A model generated the notes under the pieces. The model was not told the DNA's origin, did no database searches, and was given only the letters and a program-made list of their open reading frames with translations. Position numbers and translations under genes: made by a program. Positions 7,778 through 16,385 of a stretch of DNA of 16,559 nucleotides are shown in pieces. The DNA is taken from positions 1 to 16,559 of the forward strand of contig CAVAII010000014.1 in the NCBI GenBank assembly GCA_963588535.1, in the 5' to 3' direction. Each line of letters begins with the position of its first letter. Position 1 is the stretch's first letter. Source of the stretch: Scybalousia_A sp963588535 (lineage in GTDB: Bacteria > Bacteroidota > Bacteroidia > Bacteroidales > P3).

Positions 7778-8850
7778 TAGTTCCTAACCCTTGCCATACC
7801 TATATATATTGCCGAAAGAAGTGTAAATACATACGCCTGAATAAAGGCTACTAACAATTCTATTAGCATCATAAAGACACTAAATATCAAAGGTATGATA
7901 CTTGTTGAATATCCTAAAACTATACTTTGTTGTCCAAAAATAAATATAATACATGTAAGAGAAAGTATAATAACGTGACCTGCGGTTATATTAGCAAATA
8001 GTCGCATCATTAGTGAGAATGGTTTGGTAAATATCTCCACGAACTCCAAAGCAGGCATTAGTGGAACAGGTAGTTTTAACCACATTGGAACATCGGGATT
8101 AAAGGTGTGTTTCCAAAATGTCTTAGTAGAAGATGCTTGTGTTATGATAAAAGTAAACATCGCCAAAGTAAAGGTTACGGCTATGTTGCCTGTAATATTA
8201 GCACCACCTGGAAAGAATGGGAACAAACCCATAACATTACATAAGAATATAAAGGTAAATACACTTAATAGATAATTCATGTATTTCAAATACGCTCCTT
8301 CTCCTATTGATGGGATAGCAATATCATTAGTTATAAAATTTACCAGATATTCTGTAACAGTCTGAACGCCCTGTGGCTCTTTGCCTTCTCTTTGTTTAGA
8401 CTTTTTGGCGGCAGTCAATACAACAGAGCAAATAATTGCGGCGATAATAAACATACCGAACACATTCTTTGTAATAGAAAAATCCAAAGGTTTCTTACCT
8501 GTGTATTTGTTGTTAGCATCTACACAGACTATTTTACCAGACAAGTCCTTGCCGTCTTCTTCGGTCGCAATCTTAAATCCCTTGTAAGAAGTCTTACCAT
8601 TATGGAATTTGTTAGACATAAAACAAGTTAACTTACCATCGTTAATCAATATAATAGGTAATGGTATTGCGACTTCGGTTTGTTTATAGGTTAGGATATG
8701 CCAAGAATGTTCGTCAGCCAAATGTTCCATTATTACATCGCCAGCATTGAAAGAATCACTATCTTTGGTACTTTGATTATTTTCTGCATACAAAGTAACA
8801 GTACTAAAACCAAGTATGATGCTTATAATTATAGAAACTATCTTTTTCAT
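7777..8850 (-). CDS. atpB: F1F0 ATP synthase subunit a (AtpB)
   Basis: 357 residues, the membrane subunit that forms the proton (or sodium) half-channels next to the c-ring. Residues 1-22 look like a signal peptide (MKKIVSIIISIILGFSTVTL), followed by an extra soluble domain (about 23-125) as in other Bacteroidota AtpB proteins. The core has several membrane helices from about 128 onward. The key motif FSLMMRLFANITAGH (278-292) contains the essential channel arginine, R283. The last helix contains ELLVAFIQAYVFTLL with E331 and Q338. No complete gene for subunit c or b is next to it: upstream is the heptose kinase and downstream is DUF4175. A promoter with a perfect -7 element lies 56 bp upstream of the start. 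Identity is very secure; the isolation from the other ATP synthase genes is unusual. Confidence 0.96.
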   Translation of the reverse strand: MKKIVSIIISIILGFSTVTLYAENNQSTKDSDSFNAGDVIMEHLADEHSWHILTYKQTEVAIPLPIILINDGKLTCFMSNKFHNGKTSYKGFKIATEEDGKDLSGKIVCVDANNKYTGKKPLDFSITKNVFGMFIIAAIICSVVLTAAKKSKQREGKEPQGVQTVTEYLVNFITNDIAIPSIGEGAYLKYMNYLLSVFTFIFLCNVMGLFPFFPGGANITGNIAVTFTLAMFTFIITQASSTKTFWKHTFNPDVPMWLKLPVPLMPALEFVEIFTKPFSLMMRLFANITAGHVIILSLTCIIFIFGQQSIVLGYSTSIIPLIFSVFMMLIELLVAFIQAYVFTLLSAIYIGMARVRN

Positions 8851-8905
8851 ATTGTTTTCTGTTAGCCTCTCTTTTTTGCAATTCTATCTTTCTTATTTTG
8901 TCGAG

Positions 8906-8913
8906 CAAAATTA
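8906..8913 (-). promoter_or_regulatory. Predicted -7 element of the atpB operon promoter
   Basis: Read on the minus strand, TAATTTTG matches TAnnTTTG exactly, 56 bp upstream of the atpB start. The -33 element is weak: the nearest candidate is ATTG at 8939-8936, about 22 bp away. It lies in the largest gap of the minus-strand block (8851-8983), so it probably starts the atpB / DUF4175 / ATPase-like / ybeY / mnmG transcript. Confidence 0.5.
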
Positions 8914-8983
8914 TAAAAATTTTGGCACATTTACGCAATTATTTCTTATTTTTCTTTCTCTTTATATATCCTAATTAACTCTT

Positions 8984-9976
8984 TTATAGATTAATTACTT
9001 CCATGTACAATCTTTTCTTATCTATCGGCACAACGCCTACTATTTCGCAGACTAACCCTCCTGCCAAATTGCTTATACGTGCGATATCTTTGGCTTTTAG
9101 TCCAAGAGCCAAACACAATGTTGCAACGCTTATAACCGTATCTCCTGCACCCGAGACATCGGCAATTTGTCTTAGATGAGCAGGCAACATAGTTATCTCG
9201 GCTTGACGTTTGGCATAGTCGGCAATAAATACTCCGTTCTCACTTAGGGTAATAAATACTTGTTGTATATCTTGTTTGTCATGCAATAGTAATGCAGCGG
9301 ATGAAAGATTCTCTTTGGTAGGCTGGGAGAAATCTATCTTTAAGCCCTCTTTCAATTCTTTTAGGTTAGGCTTGAATAACGTAACGCCTGTATATAATGA
9401 GAAGTTACGATGCTTAGGATCAACTGCCGTTGGAATATTCTTTTTCTGAGCAATCTTTACTGTCTGTTTAATAACCTCCTTAGTAATTACTCCTTTGTCA
9501 TAATCTTGGAATATTATAGCATCTATTTTCTTACTCTCTATTATAGAATAGATTCTCTCCAACAAAGCGATCTCTTCTTTTTGGTTTAAGAGGGTTGTTG
9601 TCTCTTTATCTACTCTTAACATCTGTACTTTATTGCCTAATATTCTTGTTTTGATCGTTGTCATTCTATCCTTACTCAATACAATACCTTCCTTACTCAT
9701 ATTATTCTCTTCGAGCAAAGATAGAAGTACTTTTTCATTGTCGTCCTCACCTATTACACTACAAAGTATAGGTTTAGCACCCATTGAGGCTATATTCAAG
9801 GCAACATTACCCGCTCCTCCTAATCTATTCTCTATCTTATTTACACAACAAATAGGCACAGGAGCCTCTGGACAGATTCTATCTACTTTGCCCCATTGAT
9901 ATGAATCTATCATAACATCTCCTATAATCAGTATATTCAGATTATCAAACTTATCAAAAATCTCTTTATAGTTCAT
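8984..9976 (-). CDS. rfaE1: D-glycero-beta-D-manno-heptose-7-phosphate kinase (RfaE domain I, PfkB family)
   Basis: 330 residues of the ribokinase/PfkB fold. It is predicted to phosphorylate heptose 7-phosphate at C1 in ADP-heptose synthesis for LPS inner core. Visible motifs are the N-terminal IIGDVMIDSYQWG (18-30) with PEAPVP (36-41), the substrate-side LGGAGNVALNIASMG (52-66), and the C-terminal PfkB signature DVSGAGDT (273-280) with catalytic D279. The length corresponds only to the kinase half of the bifunctional E. coli HldE. The adenylyltransferase half is absent, so it would be a separate gene (rfaE2) elsewhere, which is common in this phylum. It is followed by a 133-bp gap and then atpB. 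Another PfkB sugar kinase cannot be fully excluded, but the DxYxxG and PEAPVP start is characteristic of RfaE. Confidence 0.9.
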   Translation of the reverse strand: MNYKEIFDKFDNLNILIIGDVMIDSYQWGKVDRICPEAPVPICCVNKIENRLGGAGNVALNIASMGAKPILCSVIGEDDNEKVLLSLLEENNMSKEGIVLSKDRMTTIKTRILGNKVQMLRVDKETTTLLNQKEEIALLERIYSIIESKKIDAIIFQDYDKGVITKEVIKQTVKIAQKKNIPTAVDPKHRNFSLYTGVTLFKPNLKELKEGLKIDFSQPTKENLSSAALLLHDKQDIQQVFITLSENGVFIADYAKRQAEITMLPAHLRQIADVSGAGDTVISVATLCLALGLKAKDIARISNLAGGLVCEIVGVVPIDKKRLYMEVINL

Positions 9977-10034
9977 CTTTAGAATCTTGTTTTTTAATTA
10001 TCAAATACCTTTATACCTATATGTATATTTGTTT

Positions 10035-11042
10035 CTAAGAAATCTCTCCTCTTAAATTCTTATTCAACAATTCTATTTGTTTGTCCTTATCCGAGAAGTT
10101 CCCCAAAACAAACATCATCTTTGCTAAGGCTGCTTCGGTTGTAATATCCTTACCACTAATTACTCCCATATCTCTTAGAGAACAACTTGCTTGATAATGT
10201 CCCATCTCTACGCTACCTGCCTTACATTGAGTTACATTCATTATCATCACACCTTTGTTTATTATATTCTGAATACCATCTAAGAACCATTTGCTTGTAG
10301 GTGCATTGCCCGAACCATAGGTTTCCATTATGACGCCTTTTAGGTTTTTGATATTACTAACGGCTTGCAAGTATTCCTTACTTATTGCAGGGTGTATCTT
10401 CATAATTATTACGTCTTCGCAAAGTGAATCATAAACAAATAGATCTGCTTTTGGTTTTGGCATAAGAAGATGCTTTTTGTACGTTATATTAATGCCGACC
10501 TTAGCCAAAGAAGGATAATTACCAGAATAGAATGCTTCGAAATACTCAGCATTAATCTTTGTTGTCCTATTACCTCTATAAAGTTTGTTATCAAAGAATA
10601 TACACACCTCAGGTATTAAGACCTCATCATTAGCAGCAATCTCTACGGAAGAAATAATATTGTCCCTACCATCTGTTCTTATCATTCCCAAAGGCAATTG
10701 ACTACCCGTTATGATAATAGGTTTGGACAAATCTTTCAAAAGAAAACTCAACGCCGAGGCTGTATAAGACATAGTATCGGTACCATGCAAGATAACAAAA
10801 CCATCGTAAGAATTATAGTTCTTTTTGATAATAGAAGCAAATTCTAACCATTTACTCGTATTTACGTCCGAAGAGTCTATAATAGGATCTAATTGGAACG
10901 TCTCTATATTACAATTAATCCTTTTTAGTATTGGTAGTACTTCGTATATCTTATGCATATCAAAGGGACGTAAAGCACCCGATACCGAATCCTTTACCAT
11001 CCCTATTGTACCTCCTGTATATATAACAAGAATATTTTTCAT
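10035..11042 (-). CDS. ansA: Type I (cytoplasmic) L-asparaginase
   Basis: 335 residues, usual length for AnsA. It hydrolyses asparagine to aspartate and ammonia. The first catalytic threonine is in TGGTIG (residues 9-14, T12) and the second in HGTDTM (86-91, T88 with D89), followed by ITGSQLP and DGRDN segments typical of the family. No signal peptide is present, supporting the cytoplasmic type I form. It lies 81 bp downstream of ileS and 58 bp upstream of the heptose kinase, all on the same strand. No TAnnTTTG element is visible in either gap, so read-through from ileS is likely. The ileS-ansA gap can form a GC-rich stem without a T-run, so it is not a convincing terminator. Confidence 0.94.
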   Translation of the reverse strand: MKNILVIYTGGTIGMVKDSVSGALRPFDMHKIYEVLPILKRINCNIETFQLDPIIDSSDVNTSKWLEFASIIKKNYNSYDGFVILHGTDTMSYTASALSFLLKDLSKPIIITGSQLPLGMIRTDGRDNIISSVEIAANDEVLIPEVCIFFDNKLYRGNRTTKINAEYFEAFYSGNYPSLAKVGINITYKKHLLMPKPKADLFVYDSLCEDVIIMKIHPAISKEYLQAVSNIKNLKGVIMETYGSGNAPTSKWFLDGIQNIINKGVMIMNVTQCKAGSVEMGHYQASCSLRDMGVISGKDITTEAALAKMMFVLGNFSDKDKQIELLNKNLRGEIS

Positions 11043-11123
11043 TCTTTTTTTGCTTTTATACTTTTTCTTTTTTCTGCCTTACGACCTTCCCCCGAAGACA
11101 GACTCTAAAAACAAAAACTCCTT

Positions 11124-14100
11124 TTATGCTTTTCTTATCTCTATATCCAACTCCTTACCCTCAATAGCATCTATTTTGGCAATAGGGTTGTTTACTTTGT
11201 CTACTAATTTAAGCTCTTTGGCAAGTATCTCGGTACAGATATAATCGTGATACATCTCTATAACTTGTTTTAGTAGATCATCGTATTGTATCTCAACAAT
11301 GATATTGTCGGTTACCTCAAAATCTTTTTCTTTTCTAATATTTTGAATACGATTGACTAACTCTCTTGATACAGACTCTTTGTACAAAGCATCGGTTATA
11401 GTAGTATCCAAAGCAACTGTCAACAATCCTTCGTTAGCAACTACCCAACCTTCGATATCTTTGGTTGCTATCTCTACGTCCTCTATACTTAACTCTACTG
11501 CTTGTCCTTCCAAATCTATTTGTATCTTACCCTTAGTCTCTAAGTCGGATATCTCGTCTTGTGTAAAAGTAGCTATCTTGCTTGCCAAAGTCTTCATTTG
11601 CTTACCAAACTTTGGCCCCAAAGTCTTAAAATTAGCCTTTATTGTCTTACTTAATACATTATTGTGCAAATCTATATAGACTATGTCCTTTACATTTACT
11701 TCTGACAAGATTAGATTCTTTACCTTTTCTATACGTTCTTTATTCTCTTTGTCGCAAGGTATCATTATCTTTGCCAAAGGTTGTCTTACTTTTAGATTAT
11801 GTCTCTTTCTTAAAGACAATACTAACGAACAAATCTTTTGAGCCAAACTCATTCTCTGCTCTAATTCTTTGTCTATCTCATTTGCATTGTATTCTGGGAA
11901 CGAAGCAAGATGTACACTTGTGTAATTATCCTTGTGACTTACATTGTTAAGATTGCAATATATCTCGTCCATAAAGAATGGTGCAAAGACAGAACCTAAT
12001 TTGCTAACTACTTCCAAACAACGATACAACGTTTGATAAGCACTTATCTTATCTTGTGTATATTCTCCCTTCCAGAATCTACGACGACACAAACGTACAT
12101 ACCAATTGCTTAAGTCCTCACATACAAAATTAGTTATTCTTCTTGCTGCTCTTGTTGGCTCATAGTTATCTAAGTCCTCGTCTACATCTTTTATTAAGGT
12201 ATTCAACAAAGACAATATCCAACGATCTATCTCTGGACGCAAAGCGTAATCGATTTCTTTTTCTTTGTACTCAAAACCATCTATGTTAGCATACAAAGCA
12301 AAGAACGAATACGTATTATATAATGTACCAAAGAATTTACGACGTATCTCATCTATACCTGCAGGATCGAATTTAAGATTATCCCAAGGCTGAGAGTTGG
12401 AAATCATATACCATCTTGTAGCGTCTGCTCCATATTTGTCCATCATCTCGAATGGATCTACGGCATTACCCAAACGCTTACTCATCTTGTTACCTTGTTT
12501 GTCTAATACCAAACCATTAGATACTACATTCTTATACGCAACTTCTCCCATAACCATAGTTGCTATTGTATGCAAAGTAAAGAACCAACCTCTTGTTTGG
12601 TCAACTCCTTCGGCTATGAAATCAGCAGGGAAATATTTCTCTTTTAATTCTTCTGTTGTGCACTCAAAAGGATAATGTCTTTGTGCAAATGGCATAGCTC
12701 CTGAATCGAACCAAACGTCTATAAGGTCTGTCTCTCTCTTCATTGGCTTACCCGATTCACTTACTAATACTACATTATCTATATATGGACGGTGCAAGTC
12801 AAATGCTTCGTAATCTTTCGTCTTGTATGGATTATCTTGCATAAAGCCTTTGGCGATAGACTTGTCTATTTCATTAGATAACTGTTCTACAGAGGAGATA
12901 AATTTCTCTTCTTTGCCGTCTTCCGTACGCCAAATAGGTAATGGAGTACCCCAGAAACGTGAACGAGACAAATTCCAATCCACTAAGTTCTCTAACCAAT
13001 TGCCAAAACGTCCTGTACCTGTTGCCTTAGGTTTCCAATTAATTGTTTTGTTCAATTCTATAAGTTGATCCCTTACTGTTGTCGTCTTTATAAACCATGA
13101 ATCCAAAGGATAATACAATACAGGTTTATCCGTACGCCAACAATGAGGATAAGAGTGTGTATGCTTTTCTATCTTGAATACCTTATTGTCCTTCTTTAAC
13201 TCTACACACAAATCTATATCCAAAGTAGTATCCTTATCGGTTAGTTTATCATCGTACGCATTCTTAACAAATCTACCTTCATATTTACTATATAGTTGTT
13301 TGTCTACATATTTAGCCACATAGTCATCGTCCAAATCTTTTAGTAAAAAGAACTTACCTGTACGATCTACCATAGGTTGTAGTTTACCATTCTTATCTAT
13401 TAGATGCAATGGAGCAATATTAGCCATCTTGGCTACTCGTGCGTCATCTGCTCCAAACGTAGGTGCAATATGTACTATACCTGTACCATCTTCCGTAGAA
13501 ACATAATCACCGCTTATTACCTTAAAACTCTCTCCCTCTGTCTCTATCGGACGTACAAATGGTATTAGTTGCTCGTAGTCTATACCTACCAAATCCTTAC
13601 CCTTACACTCAAACAATACTCTAAATGGTACGTCTTTGTCCTCTGCTTTATAGGTATCAAAGTCTTTGTTCTCATTCTCTTTTTTAAGTAATGTATAAAG
13701 CAAATTCTTAGCCACAAAGACCACTACTTGCTTGCTCGTATAAGGATTAAAAGTCTCAACGGCACAATAATCTATCTTCTCTCCTACTGCCAACGCCGTA
13801 TTAGAAGGAAGTGTCCAAGGAGTTGTCGTCCAGGCTAAGAAATAGGTATAATCTATCTTGTCTTTTAATCTATTTATTATCTCATTATTGGTAGTCTGTT
13901 CTTTCTTTACATGGAATTGTGCTATACAGGTCGTATCCTTTACATCTCTATAACAACCCGGCATATTCAACTCATGACTACTTAGTCCTGTGCCCGCAGC
14001 CGGAGAATATGGCTGTATAGTATAACCTTTGTACAATAAACCCTTATCATATATCTGTCCTAATAACCACCAAACAGACTCTATATATTTATTCTTAAAT

Positions 14101-14555
14101 GTAATATAAGGATCTTGCAAATCAACCCAATAACCCATCTGAATAGTAAGTCTATCCCACAAGTCCTTGAACTGCATAACACTCTCCCTACAAGCCTTAT
14201 TATATTGCTCAACAGTTATCTTCTTACCAATATCTTCTTTGGTTATACCTAAGGCTTTTTCTACTTGCAACTCTACTGGAAGTCCGTGAGTATCCCAACC
14301 TGCTTTTCTACTAACATAATATCCCTTCAAACTCTTGTAACGACAAAATATATCCTTTATCGTTCGTGCCATAACGTGATGTATACCTGGCTTACCATTA
14401 GCCGAAGGAGGTCCTTCGAAAAATATAAATGGTTTATGTCCTTGACGAGTCTTCAAACTCTCAGAAAAAGTATTCTCTTTTTGCCATTTATCTTGGATAT
14501 GCTTCTCTATATCCGTTAGGTTAAGACCTTTGTATTCCTTATACTTACTATTCAT
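11124..14555 (-). CDS. ileS: Isoleucyl-tRNA synthetase
   Basis: 1143 residues, class I aminoacyl-tRNA synthetase that charges tRNA-Ile in the cytoplasm. The HIGH-type ATP motif appears as GIHH (57-60) within EGPPSANGKPGIHHVMAR. The KMSKR loop is at residues 690-694. The substrate-recognition segment GWDTHGLPVE (86-95) is present. The insertion between them contains the editing domain, including a TTTPWTLPSNTALAVG segment typical of Ile/Val/Leu enzymes. The C-terminal part is the anticodon-binding domain. The protein is longer than the roughly 930-residue E. coli form and resembles the eukaryote-like clade; enzymes of that clade are often insensitive to mupirocin, which I infer only from class. 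It is divergently arranged with tRNA-Phe and is the first gene of the minus-strand run, behind a promoter at 14637-14667. Confidence 0.97.
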   Translation of the reverse strand: MNSKYKEYKGLNLTDIEKHIQDKWQKENTFSESLKTRQGHKPFIFFEGPPSANGKPGIHHVMARTIKDIFCRYKSLKGYYVSRKAGWDTHGLPVELQVEKALGITKEDIGKKITVEQYNKACRESVMQFKDLWDRLTIQMGYWVDLQDPYITFKNKYIESVWWLLGQIYDKGLLYKGYTIQPYSPAAGTGLSSHELNMPGCYRDVKDTTCIAQFHVKKEQTTNNEIINRLKDKIDYTYFLAWTTTPWTLPSNTALAVGEKIDYCAVETFNPYTSKQVVVFVAKNLLYTLLKKENENKDFDTYKAEDKDVPFRVLFECKGKDLVGIDYEQLIPFVRPIETEGESFKVISGDYVSTEDGTGIVHIAPTFGADDARVAKMANIAPLHLIDKNGKLQPMVDRTGKFFLLKDLDDDYVAKYVDKQLYSKYEGRFVKNAYDDKLTDKDTTLDIDLCVELKKDNKVFKIEKHTHSYPHCWRTDKPVLYYPLDSWFIKTTTVRDQLIELNKTINWKPKATGTGRFGNWLENLVDWNLSRSRFWGTPLPIWRTEDGKEEKFISSVEQLSNEIDKSIAKGFMQDNPYKTKDYEAFDLHRPYIDNVVLVSESGKPMKRETDLIDVWFDSGAMPFAQRHYPFECTTEELKEKYFPADFIAEGVDQTRGWFFTLHTIATMVMGEVAYKNVVSNGLVLDKQGNKMSKRLGNAVDPFEMMDKYGADATRWYMISNSQPWDNLKFDPAGIDEIRRKFFGTLYNTYSFFALYANIDGFEYKEKEIDYALRPEIDRWILSLLNTLIKDVDEDLDNYEPTRAARRITNFVCEDLSNWYVRLCRRRFWKGEYTQDKISAYQTLYRCLEVVSKLGSVFAPFFMDEIYCNLNNVSHKDNYTSVHLASFPEYNANEIDKELEQRMSLAQKICSLVLSLRKRHNLKVRQPLAKIMIPCDKENKERIEKVKNLILSEVNVKDIVYIDLHNNVLSKTIKANFKTLGPKFGKQMKTLASKIATFTQDEISDLETKGKIQIDLEGQAVELSIEDVEIATKDIEGWVVANEGLLTVALDTTITDALYKESVSRELVNRIQNIRKEKDFEVTDNIIVEIQYDDLLKQVIEMYHDYICTEILAKELKLVDKVNNPIAKIDAIEGKELDIEIRKA

Positions 14556-14602
14556 ACGTCTTTCAGATAAATTTATTTATATCCCTGTACTATTTTGATA
14601 AT

Positions 14603-14623
14603 ATACACCCCTTTTGAGTGTAT
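14603..14623 (-). other. Small hairpin in the ileS leader
   Basis: Arms ATACAC (14603-14608) and GTGTAT (14618-14623) with a 9-nt loop, in the predicted 5' leader of ileS between its promoter and start codon. It lacks a T-run and does not resemble a T-box, so its role, if any, is unknown. Confidence 0.3.
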
Positions 14624-14636
14624 TATTTATGATTTG

Positions 14637-14667
14637 CAAAGTTACAAAAAAAAGACGTATTAGAAAA
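14637..14667 (-). promoter_or_regulatory. Predicted ileS promoter
   Basis: On the minus strand, TAACTTTG (14644-14637) matches the -7 consensus exactly. About 18-19 bp upstream is TTTTC, an imperfect -33 element at 14667-14663. The predicted leader is about 75 nt. It is divergent from the tRNA-Phe promoter at 14705. Confidence 0.55.
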
Positions 14668-14704
14668 TAAATCTAAAAAAAATTAAAAATTTTTACGAAA
14701 AAAT

Positions 14705-14735
14705 TTTGTCAGTTCAAAAAAAGGTAGTAATTTTG
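14705..14735 (+). promoter_or_regulatory. Predicted tRNA-Phe promoter
   Basis: TTTG at 14705-14708, a 19-bp spacer, then TAATTTTG at 14728-14735. Both elements match the Bacteroidota consensus, and the tRNA begins 23 bp after the -7 element. Confidence 0.7.
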
Positions 14736-14757
14736 CAACTCCAAATACGGAAATAAT

Positions 14758-14830
<73 letters not shown>

Positions 14831-14880
14831 CTTATTTTTTTCCACGGAACATGATGTAATAATTTTTAAGTTAAACAAAG

Positions 14881-14915
14881 AACAGCCCTAATCCCCTAGG
14901 GTTGTTTTATTTTTA
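14881..14915 (+). terminator. Rho-independent-type terminator after tRNA-Phe
   Basis: A 10-bp stem, AACAGCCCTA (14881-14890) with TAGGGTTGTT (14897-14906) and one G-U pair, loop ATCCCC, followed by a T-rich run through 14915. It separates the tRNA transcript from the LRR gene. Confidence 0.8.
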
Positions 14916-15000
14916 TACTTTTCCACCCTTGTAACAAAATATTCTATCTCCTCAATTTCCTAAAAAGCAGAAACTAATCTGAAACTTTTTCTGTTTTTTA

Positions 15001-15032
15001 TTTGGTAGATTTAAAAAATTAGTATAACTTTG
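15001..15032 (+). promoter_or_regulatory. Predicted promoter of the right-hand LRR gene
   Basis: TTTG at 15001-15004, a 20-bp spacer, then TAACTTTG at 15025-15032, a perfect match. It also decides the start: a possible TTG start at 15030 lies inside the -7 element and cannot be in the transcript, so ATG at 15069 is the start, leaving an A-rich leader of about 30 nt. Confidence 0.7.
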
Positions 15033-15068
15033 CAAGCAAATAGAAATTCAAGCAAAAACAAAAAAGTT

Positions 15069-16385
15069 ATGAAAACTAAATCTATTCTTGCGTTTATCCT
15101 AATTACATTGTTCTCTACCATAGGGGAAGTAATGGCGTATGATTTCATTTACTCTTATAAAGGCAAGACGTTATATTATAACAAGAATTATTGGAATAAC
15201 ACAGCGATAGTTACATATTGTCACTATGACCAACATTTTACTTGTAGTTATACTGACTATGTAAATGGTGATGTAGTAATTCCTTCTGAAATTGTGATAG
15301 GAGGCATAGTTTATACGGTCTCTTCTATTGACCATGATGCTTTTAATGAGTGCAGAAGTCTAACAAGTATAGAGATACCTTCTACCGTTACTAGTATCGG
15401 TGGGAATGCTTTTGCTGGTTGCAGTAGTTTAGCAAGTGTAAAGATACCTTCTTCAGTTACTTCTATTGGTAGTTGTGCTTTTGCTTATTGTAATAGTTTA
15501 ACAAGTATAGAGATTCCTGATTCTATTACTTCTCTTGGTGGTGTTGTTTTTTATGGTTGTAATAGTTTAGCAAGTATTATTGTCGGTTCAGGAAATACGG
15601 TTTATGATTCAAGAAATAATTGTAATGCTATTATCGAAACTTCTACAAATAAACTACTTACAGGCTGTAAGAATACTATAATACCTTCTTCGGTTACTTC
15701 TATTGCTGGTAGTGCTTTTTATAATTGTACTAGTTTAGCAAGTATAGAGATCCCTTCTTCTATTACTTCTATTGGTAGTTGTGCTTTTGCTTATTGTACT
15801 AGTTTAGCAAGTATAGAGATACCTTCCTCAGTTACCGAGATTGGTGTTAATGTCCTTGAAGGTTGTACTAGTATAGAAAGTATTGTTGTACAATCTGACA
15901 ACACTAAATATGATTCCAGGCATAATTGTAATGCTATTATCGAAACTTCTACAAATAAACTACTTGCGGGCTGTAAGAATACTATAATACCTTCTTCGAT
16001 TACTTCTATCGGCGAGGATGCCTTTTGGGATTGTAGTGGTTTATCTAGTATAGAGATACCTAATTCTGTTACCAATATTGGTGCGTATGCTTTTTATGAA
16101 TGTAGTAGTTTAATGAGCATAGAGATGGGATCTTCAGTTACCACTATTGACAGAGGTGCTTTTTCTCGGTGTAGTGGTCTAACAAGTATAATGATATCTG
16201 CTTCTGTTGTTTCTATTGGAGATCGAGCCTTTGAATTTTGTGATAATCTAAATACAATCTATTCAAAAAGTATATATCCTCCTAACGTAGGTGATAATAC
16301 TTTCTACTATGTGCCACGTGACGTAAATCTATTTGTACCTATTGGTAGTATTGAAGCATACAAAGAGGCTGAGGTATGGAAGTAA
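15069..16385 (+). CDS. Secreted BspA-like leucine-rich repeat protein, probably truncated at the C-terminus
   Basis: 438 residues from ATG 15069. Residues 1-23 form a signal peptide (Lys-rich start, hydrophobic core, cleavage likely after VMA). An N-cap (about 24-90) leads into BspA-type 23-residue LRRs with the pattern IPSSVTSIGxxAFxxCxSL. These are interrupted twice by a non-LRR island containing CNAIIETSTNKLL (about residues 183-212 and 285-314). The array ends in a C-cap with TIYSKSIYPPNVGDNTF and EAYKEAEVWK. Family members are exported and act in adhesion or ligand binding. The stop TAA at 16383 falls right after EVWK. A type IX secretion sorting-tail sequence follows in another frame, so the annotated protein lacks the tail that would normally carry it through the outer membrane. 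It is paralogous to the LRR gene at the left edge. The -7 element at 15025-15032 sets the start. Confidence 0.88.
   Translation: MKTKSILAFILITLFSTIGEVMAYDFIYSYKGKTLYYNKNYWNNTAIVTYCHYDQHFTCSYTDYVNGDVVIPSEIVIGGIVYTVSSIDHDAFNECRSLTSIEIPSTVTSIGGNAFAGCSSLASVKIPSSVTSIGSCAFAYCNSLTSIEIPDSITSLGGVVFYGCNSLASIIVGSGNTVYDSRNNCNAIIETSTNKLLTGCKNTIIPSSVTSIAGSAFYNCTSLASIEIPSSITSIGSCAFAYCTSLASIEIPSSVTEIGVNVLEGCTSIESIVVQSDNTKYDSRHNCNAIIETSTNKLLAGCKNTIIPSSITSIGEDAFWDCSGLSSIEIPNSVTNIGAYAFYECSSLMSIEMGSSVTTIDRGAFSRCSGLTSIMISASVVSIGDRAFEFCDNLNTIYSKSIYPPNVGDNTFYYVPRDVNLFVPIGSIEAYKEAEVWK
15616..16009 (+). repeat. Pair of 88-bp direct repeats (LRR island) 306 bp apart
   Basis: 15616-15703 and 15922-16009 match at about 85 of 88 positions. 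They encode the non-LRR island with CNAIIETSTNKLL and GCKNTIIPSS. The 306-bp offset equals 102 codons, so a module of two LRRs plus the island appears to have been duplicated in frame and then drifted in its flanks. Confidence 0.8.

Noticed and set aside
15030..15068. Extended TTG start giving 13 extra residues on the right-hand LRR protein
   Set aside because: The TTG lies inside the predicted -7 element, and the extension would bury the signal peptide behind a polar stretch; ATG at 15069 fits better.
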